Assembly (NCBI GenBank): GCA_018417955.1
Contig: JACTVC010000003.1
Span: 2,790,001-2,854,000, forward strand
Reading direction: 5' to 3'
DNA from: Laccaria trichodermophora
Lineage: Eukaryota > Basidiomycota > Agaricomycetes > Agaricales > Hydnangiaceae
Length of the DNA stretch: 64,000 nt
The translations under genes were made by a program, and so were the position numbers. Of the stretch, positions 56,853-64,000 are shown piece after piece. The notes beneath the pieces were generated by a model, which was given only the letters and a program-made list of their open reading frames with translations, had not been told where the DNA came from and did no database searches. Every line of letters begins with the position of its first letter. Position 1 is the stretch's first letter.

Positions 56853-59800
56853 TCAGCGCCGGCGTTTGGAAAGGGGCGCTTCCTCGTGATCGGACCGCAG
56901 GGCACGCTTCTGTGCGTGTCGTGCCATGTGATCCGATTGATTGGCTAGGGTGACCAACTGATCGACAGCTGCTTGACTTTCGACAGCGCCGTCAGCACAC
57001 CGAACAATAGTTTCTAATGCCATCGTCTTCAAACGTTTGTTTTCAAGTCTCAAATCCTCTGACACGTTACATGAAATTTTCTTCTGCGAAAACGGTCTCA
57101 AGATTAGCAACCCATCCAGTGAAGTAACTCGGGACAACATCACGTAGGGCGCTTCAGAACCTCTGCACGATTGGAGATCAACAATGACGTTGGATAAGGT
57201 CTGTCCTTGAGCACGATGAGCGGTCATTGCGAATGCAGGTACGATCGGGACCTGAGTGCGTTTGATGGTGATATTCTGACCACGTTTACTTTTATTCGTA
57301 AAGGCGATATCGACGGAGTCTTTTAAGACTGGAACTTCATTAGGCATCAGGTGAGGCATCGATTGCTCACATGCATCTTTCAGTTTTACGACACAGGAAA
57401 CCAGAGTGCGTCGCCCGTTGTCATCAATTGTGTATCGAATGCGTTTGACAGTTCCATAGCTCCCATTGACGATTCCTCCCTGAACGTCGAAGTTTTGTGA
57501 CAACAAAACAGGCATGCCTATGACAAGAGGAAGACGGCCCAAACGACCGTTGGTCTTCCCCGAATCAACTGTTTGGAGGTAAGTCAGCAAATCTTCATTG
57601 ACTAGAACAGAGCCTTTGCATTTATCCGTTGCATAATACCAGTGAAGAGTTTGACCGGTCGCCTTAGCGAAAGCGGCTGCACAACGTTCATTGAGAACGT
57701 CTTTCGCTGCGTTATTGCTGACTATGACAGGCGCGAATTGCCATTTAGAATCGCGTAAGTCGATGTTGTTTTTTCTATTTGCAATGCGTCCTTTTAACAG
57801 TTCATAATCAGAATCGGTGCATTTTCCAAGCCGAAGACGAGACAGTAAGTCACAGAAACGTTTATTTGTTGAGCCTTGCTGACGCATATTAACCGTTAGT
57901 TCAACCACGGTGTTGATCGTTAGCCAAAGTATCCGCCCGAGAACTTTCCGTTCTTTTTTCAAGGTGCCAACAGCAAACCTGGTGTTAATGTCAGAGTAAA
58001 GTCGGGTCTGAAGAACGGGCGGAAGTTGAGCGAAATCTCCGGCGAAGATGATGTTGATTCCACCAAAAGGTTCCTGGTTACCCTTAGCTTCTGACAATTT
58101 TTCGCTGATCGTCAATAAAAATTCACAGCTTATCAATGAAACTTCATCAATCAATAAGAAGTCAACGCCGTTCCACATAGAGACAAGATCATCTTTCGAA
58201 TGGTTTTTACGGTCAGCGCCTTTGCTAAGACACAATGCAGCATGTAGCGTCATTCCACCCACATTTTTCGCTGCTATACCCATGAACGCACTTACGCGAA
58301 ACCTTCTAGATTGTCCTTTAGCTTCAAAATAGGCTTTGACCGCGTTAAATACACGACTTTTCCCTGTTCCTGCCGGACCAGACAAGAACATTCTTAATGG
58401 ATCTCCAAAACCTTTGCGTTCCAAGCTTCTTTTGGCGATTACCTTGAAAGCTGCTGTTTGTTCCGTGTTGAGATTCCAAGTCGCTGCAAACTCATTGATA
58501 TCAAGATTAATCTGTTGCGAGCCAGGGGTAGGTGCATTCACGGGATTGGAAGGACCTGCTTCTCGTGTTTCATTGGAGACGGTGGCGAGGTGAGGATGAC
58601 GTGCAGAGGTATGATTCGTGGCCATGTGGAAGTCTTCGAATGTGGGGTCTATGTCATATTCATCTTCCACTTGACTTTCTCGTTGACGCCAGGCTGATTT
58701 TCTATCATCATACACGGTTTTCCATTCCTTTTCATACGTTGAATGGATATGGCTTAAATCTTCTTCCTGTCCGTTTAGATCGTATTCACCGGTGTTGAGG
58801 GAATCAATACATAACCCACTGTTCTCAAAACAAGCGAGTACATTGGATGCGTCGGTTTCGGCTTCGTCAACATATTTCGAGACATGATTTTCCATGTTTT
58901 GCAGCAATCCGTGCAAAGCTTCTTCGTCTACGCCGGCGGTAAGATCGTCTTCTTCCGTAATTCGACTTCCATTGATAACATCTGCAGAAATGAGGTCACT
59001 TGTCTGCCTATTTCGGTTGTGAAAGTGACTGTCACGACTGTCCTTGCATTCATGCAAGAGCTGCATATTGTCCAACAAGCTTTGAATTTCAGGCGTGAAA
59101 TCAGCCGACGCTTTCCAAGTTTCGAAAGCATCCGGCCATGTCAGGTTTTCTGTTTTCAGATCACTGATCACAACCCAGGGTTTGAACATCAATAACATTA
59201 AACGACAGTACTTGGGTCTGTCACATTCCAAAGATCGACGGGGCAAGGGAGGGCCAATGGGAACGGGTACAAACCGGTCAGTAGGATGACGTATGCGTAG
59301 TTCATGAGTCTCATGCTCTGGATGACCAGGAGAAAAATTGACATAGGGTCTTCGTGGCGTAGAGACACTCAAAAGGCTGTCATCGTCCTCCTCAAGTACA
59401 GGACGGGGTCTTTCCCTGCGTTCTGTAACGTCATCTTCATCTGATTCAGCGTCGTCATCACAGAAAAGAGCTGCGAGATCGGCAGAGTTTTTCTTCCGTT
59501 TTTCAACTTGGCAAATGAAATCCCACAGGCTAACATCACGTAACTCATGACCGCGGTGTAAGTAATCCGCGACTTGATCTCCCTTCGTAACTAACTCTCC
59601 AGCATTGTTAACAGTAACGCGCAAAAAATCGCCTACTATATCATCAACGTTCATCGCATCAGGGTCTTCATCATTTAACCCGTGGACATCAGAACTGGAA
59701 CCTGGGACGCCAGGTGTCGGCTGTTCCTGCGAGTTGCCATCGGAGTTTAGATTCTCACTTGCCTCATTTCTAGAACCAGGATAACATTCAGGGCTGAACA

Positions 59801-62800
59801 ACAACCGGTTTGCATGCGCTTCAAACGATGGCCAATACAAATGACGAAATTCATGCCCTGTGAAGTGGTCTTCAAAATCGAGAACGTAAGAAGCTACTTG
59901 GGGAGCAGACAGCTCTTGGAGGCCAATCAGCGCGTTTGCACATTTAGTCAGTAATCTTTTTCCTCGCGTTGCGATGTCATTATCACCTGGAGCGTGGTCC
60001 CCCAGTTTACGCATTGCAATTTCGAGTGCGGCGAAGGAAACATGCGATTTAAGCTGTGCTTTTGAGATATAGTCGGTGATATAGTACAGCGCAGCTTTTG
60101 CGAGGCACCCGGTTCCTATAAACTTGATATCCATATTACAACGGATGGCTTTCAACATCGTCGAATTGAAGTTATTGACCAAACCGTCCAATTTTTGCAT
60201 GGTGAGTTCTCCAGTCTCATTATCGACGACAGTGGAGTTGACAATGTTGGCCTCATCCAGCTCAAATCTACATTTCTTTTCATGCGGAGGACCTTTCCAA
60301 TTTTTGTAACAAGTGGCTGTGTGATCATGTCGTTGACAGGCTTCCGCCAATCTGTTTAAATCGTTCCGACATCTTTTATCGAAGCTAACAGACGACTCAT
60401 GTGGTTTCCGAACAGGTCCTCGTGTCAAACATGGATGAACGTCGTCAAGCGGATCTTGCTCGTCAGCGCTAGAATCAGCAGGAGGAACACACGTTTGAAT
60501 AGCCTCGTTGAGGTATGCTATGAGACGTTGTTCGAATGCCCCACCTGGCTCGCGTTTTAACTTTTCTTTTAATGTATTAGGATCCAGGCCACCTTCAATC
60601 CAAACGAGCATATGACAATGGAGCGTACCTCTCCCCTGAGCTTCAACACAACCATAGTGAGCCTTAACAACACCCAATGCGCCAGCTTCTGATTTTTTAT
60701 TTTCAGGATCGTATCCCAGAATCGATTTAATGAAAGCCTTGATGTATAAATTGAAGAACTTGGCCGCCACTACTGGGTTGTTCGCGATCAATAAAGACTG
60801 TTCCCAATATTTGGGTACGTTTTCCGGCAACAAGCCATCAAGATCAATTTCTTCGCCTGCAAGAAATTTTACTAAAGGATTGTATACATCTGCAGGGTTA
60901 ATCGTAAGAAAAAAGCTCGGCAATCCATGCGTCAACATCAGGGCGCGAATCTCGTTTCTCATCGCCAACCGTCCAGCATTAGATCCAGGGACATGACGAT
61001 TGACAAGCTTAACCTCTTTCATAAGTCGTAGGACGCGACGCTCGCTGTCGGAATATGCCGTTTTGCAATCACCACGGGCAAAACGATTGGTGACGGTTTC
61101 AATGTCTTCAGGCGAGATGCCAGAGAACAGCGCAGCAGTCTGTTGAAAATCGCTCTTTTTCACTTTGGCGTTAGATTGCCACAGGACTTGACGCCTTTGC
61201 ATAATGTTGAAAACAAGAAAGATGAAGGAATGATGAGATTGGAACCAGTTATCTGCAAGATTTAGTAAGTGCCTTGCTTGAGCTTTCAAGGAAATTGGTG
61301 ACACCCGACGTTTGTTTTCAAAACCTCCCAGTCCGTAAGGAAATAACGTAGGAAACAATTTTGGAAACAACGAAGGATTGCAAAACTCATTTTCTGGTTC
61401 TGGATCATGCGGCATCTCTAAGTACCCTTTTCCCACTTCTCCAAAATGTCGAACAGCAGCAGCACGAAGTTCATTTGCAGAGGCTTTGGGATCAACATCA
61501 GCTATAAGAACATTATCAAATGGAACTTCGTCGTCACGTTGAGCCCGAGGTCTTTTGTCCATGCTGCTACTAGGGTCATACCCGGAGGTGAGCGCATCAT
61601 CATGGCTTTTTTCAACAATTTCAACATGGACAGGGAGACATGGAAGCTTTTGGATCTCATCCAACACTTCGTGGTTGATCGTGATATTTCTGTAAAGATA
61701 GTTATGGGCTTTTAGCCATACCAGAGCCCGACGAACTCTGTCAGCACGAACTAGCAGAGGTTTCGCTTTTTCACGTAGCCACTCCGGAGAAGGGGCTTCA
61801 TGACCGGTGTATACAACACAGATGGGTGCGACGATATCCTCGATGGAAGGTGGCAAGAGTTCGGACACGACGTCTGGCCGTTGAGGATGGATGATGACGT
61901 GACCTTTGAGTGCTCGTTGATGGTTAGGTTTTGAGTTAACGGAGCGGTCCTCTTCATAGGATCCCGAAAGTCCTTGTTTTAGTCGGACGATAATCGCACG
62001 AGCTCGACACAGACCAATCATAGATTCTTCCACAGCCGTCAAATTTTGTAACTCTTCTGGAACTTTTCCCAAAAATAAACGATTAGCGAGAGCTATGGAA
62101 GGCAACCGACCGGCAGAAAGACTCTTAGAACATGTTCTGCACAACACGACGGCATCAGGTTGGCCGTTATTTGTTATTACCCCCTCGGGTTCTAAAAGAA
62201 GATCTGCCAAAGGTCCTTCTGGATACGGAAAGGGAGGAGGTATTACTGAGGGATGCAACCAACGTGAGTCTATTGTTTTATGTTCAGCTTCCTCCGTGTC
62301 TGAGTCGTCACTGCTGCTTCCACTGCTTCCAGCTTCAAGGTTTCTTTCTTCAAAGTCAGGTCTCCTCAACAATGATAAGTCCAATTCAGACAAAGGTACA
62401 ACTTTTGAGTCGGACTTTAATGTTTTCTCAGCACAAGAGGCACACGTTCTGGATGACAGAGCGGTGGAAGACGTCACAGATTTGAAATTGGTTACCAACG
62501 AGGTCAACAACGATTGGGAAGGCACCTCGGGCCATTTTCTGCGGGCGTCGTTCAAAAATCCGGCCTGCGGATAGCGAAGGTGATGACGTGCATTACACTG
62601 TAAGTATTTTTTCCCTTTTTGAGTCGATGAAATATAACGTTTGACTGTTCGTCGAATTTTTGAAAGTGAATCTGTAGAGGAGCAATCCAGGTTGTACATG
62701 GCCACGACTCTCCTCAAAGGTTTCAACCTCAGCTTATGTACCGTGGCTGCAAGAAAATAGGTACTAAAATCAGAATTATTGGGAGGAGATAGCTCATCAA

Positions 62801-63580
62801 CAGTACTTTCACAACCAGGAGGTTTTGAACTGTTTGTTGGTGAAGGATGACATTGGCCACCACATATATGCTCGAATAGTCTGGTTCTGAGTTCCTTGCG
62901 TGTACCTCGACCATCCAATCCATGACTTCCACAGAAAAAAATCAAAGAGGGCAGGTCGACGTCCTCAAACTCTTCAAGAAAATCGAACACTTTGTGAAAT
63001 TGATTTGGATTTTGCAGAGTCTGGAGGTGACGTTCAAAAAAATCCATTGACGTTGAATCACACGTATTTCTCAATTTACTCAATTTCTTAAATCCCAGGT
63101 AGGAGCACAAATCTTCGAAGTGAGAAGCAACGCCAAACTCACGAAAAAAGTTTAACACTTCTTGCGAAAGTTCAATGGCAAGGGAGGACATCGAAATCGA
63201 AAAACTTGCGACAGATTGGCATGTTGCCGAGGCCCTACGGTGACAGTGTCCATAAAGTAGATGATGTACAAGAGCAATGCAGCGAGTTCGACGATCCAAG
63301 CCTTCGTACGAAATGCCATGTTGTGTTAATGCATGTACAAGTGCACTCGTGCTAGTGCCCAGCGCAAAACACGTAGATTGGTTGTCACAAAGGACAGATT
63401 TTAAATGATAATAATCAGCTTTTGACTTTTTTAACAACATATGTGGATACACAACAGGTTCAATATGGTCCTATCCAATTGGTTAACATACAAAAACAAC
63501 GAGCGAAAACAAAGAGGGGGACGTACATCATTTGTGGCCGAACTGATTGAAGCAGGAGAAAGGGTGTTGAGGGGCAACAT
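56853..63580 (-). CDS. Helitron Rep/helicase (RepHel), intact
   Basis: Rolling-circle transposase of a Helitron. A short first exon (63527-63580, MLPLNTLSPASISSATND) splices via a 56-bp intron to one uninterrupted exon, giving about 2223 aa. The N-terminus holds a SAP-like helix pair (GSHGLDGRGTRKELRTRLFE). Next come a cysteine pair region and the helitron-associated block CRTCSKSLSAGRLPSIALAN, and a Helitron_like_N region (FPKLFPTLFPYGLGGF). The HUH nuclease motif is GRGTLHCHMLVWIEGG, with the tyrosine motif YYITDYISK carrying the catalytic pair. The PIF1-type helicase shows Walker A SGPAGTGKSRVF, Walker B FLLIDEVSLI, AGDFAQLPPV, TVNMRQ, FAMTAHRAQGQTLSNVI and YVMLSRVTSLDGLLIL. The protein ends in basic SKRRR. 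No frame damage was found, so the element may be autonomous. Companion gene lies 149 bp downstream. Confidence 0.96.
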
Positions 63581-64000
63581 CCCTCGTTGATCAACATCAA
63601 CAACAGCAGGGAGAACCGAAGGCTGTCATAAATTGAATTAAAAAAAGTGGCGAGGCGCCTTCCCATCCGCCCCCCAGAAAAAAAACGCACAATAACACTG
63701 TCATTTTCAGGTGGACGCCTACTTTCGTCCGCGATGGCAAAAAGTGGGCATGGAAAAGGAACAGCAGTGTCAAGCGGCGACATCTGTCGTCGATCAACAT
63801 CAACAACGGCAGGAAGAGACGAGAGCTGTCATAAATTGAATTAAAAAAGAGATGAGACCCCCCCCCAAAAAAAAAAAGAACGCACACAAACAACGCCGTT
63901 TCGAACCGGACCGCTGCTTTCCTCCGCGAGGGCAGGGAGTGGACGAGCCGAGAACTAATGTTCAACGAAAAATTAGTGACAGCACATTAAAATTTCATAA
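63581..64000. repeat. Helitron 5' side with 203-bp tandem duplication
   Basis: The phrase GATCAACATCAACAAC begins at 63589 and again at 63792. In each unit it is followed by GCAGG, CTGTCATAAATTGAATTAAAA, a poly-C/poly-A tract and AACGCACA, with divergence between units. It contains the promoter of the RepHel gene. The Helitron 5' end was not identified and may lie beyond the window. Confidence 0.7.

Noticed and set aside
63460..63965. Leftward hydrophobic frames upstream of RepHel
   Set aside because: They overlap the 203-bp duplication, the first RepHel exon and its intron; composition artefacts without resemblance to known proteins.
1..64000. tRNA or rRNA genes
   Set aside because: No cloverleaf-like or rRNA-like sequence was recognised by eye; a covariance search would be needed to exclude them.

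Overview
The window is nuclear DNA of a filamentous fungus, almost certainly an Agaricomycete (Basidiomycota). The evidence is many short GT-AG introns of about 45-60 bp, a eukaryotic fungal nitrate-assimilation gene set, F-box and BTB families typical of mushrooms, and the mobile-element mix (KDZ with a CxC2 cysteine cluster, MULE, gypsy-type LTR elements, hAT-like MITEs, a large Helitron). All exon joins were deduced by eye from splice signals and reading frame.

Left arm (1-11.1 kb): a compact five-gene block. One gene reads leftward (1087-3651, 744 aa, HMG-like and Trp-rich). Four read rightward: an RNase H1 N-terminal (viroplasmin-like) domain protein, a basic-region protein, an unknown 202-aa protein, and an apparently intact KDZ transposase of 1076 aa. 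The four non-transposase genes may be cargo or partners of the KDZ element. This is the best candidate for an undescribed system.

Repeat graveyard (11-32 kb): a MULE transposase pseudogene split by a 583-bp hAT-type MITE with a perfect 8-bp target duplication; a decayed gypsy-type element with gag and protease only, itself split by a recent 3.9-kb LTR element (5-bp TSD, one difference between its LTRs) whose interior is tandem repeats; AT-rich minisatellites; a small-secreted-protein relic cut by another MITE; a NACHT-like relic; then an intact Pro/Tyr-rich protein gene and F-box-like debris.

Metabolic core (32.9-49 kb), all rightward: a small secreted protein candidate, NAD(P)H nitrite reductase with a C-terminal Rieske domain, Mn-superoxide dismutase, an F-box protein, a BTB protein, a nitrate transporter of the MFS/NNP family, and nitrate reductase (Mo-pterin, cytochrome b5, FAD/NADH). 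Together they take nitrate up and reduce it to ammonium. GATA motifs, two of them in a duplicated promoter segment, fit control by a GATA-type nitrogen regulator. SOD, F-box and BTB genes sit inside the cluster.

Right arm (49-64 kb): F-box-like genes mixed with three divergent copies of an unknown small protein family, then a Helitron with an intact Rep/helicase of about 2223 aa and a co-oriented companion gene with no obvious relation to host functions. Neither Helitron end was identified.
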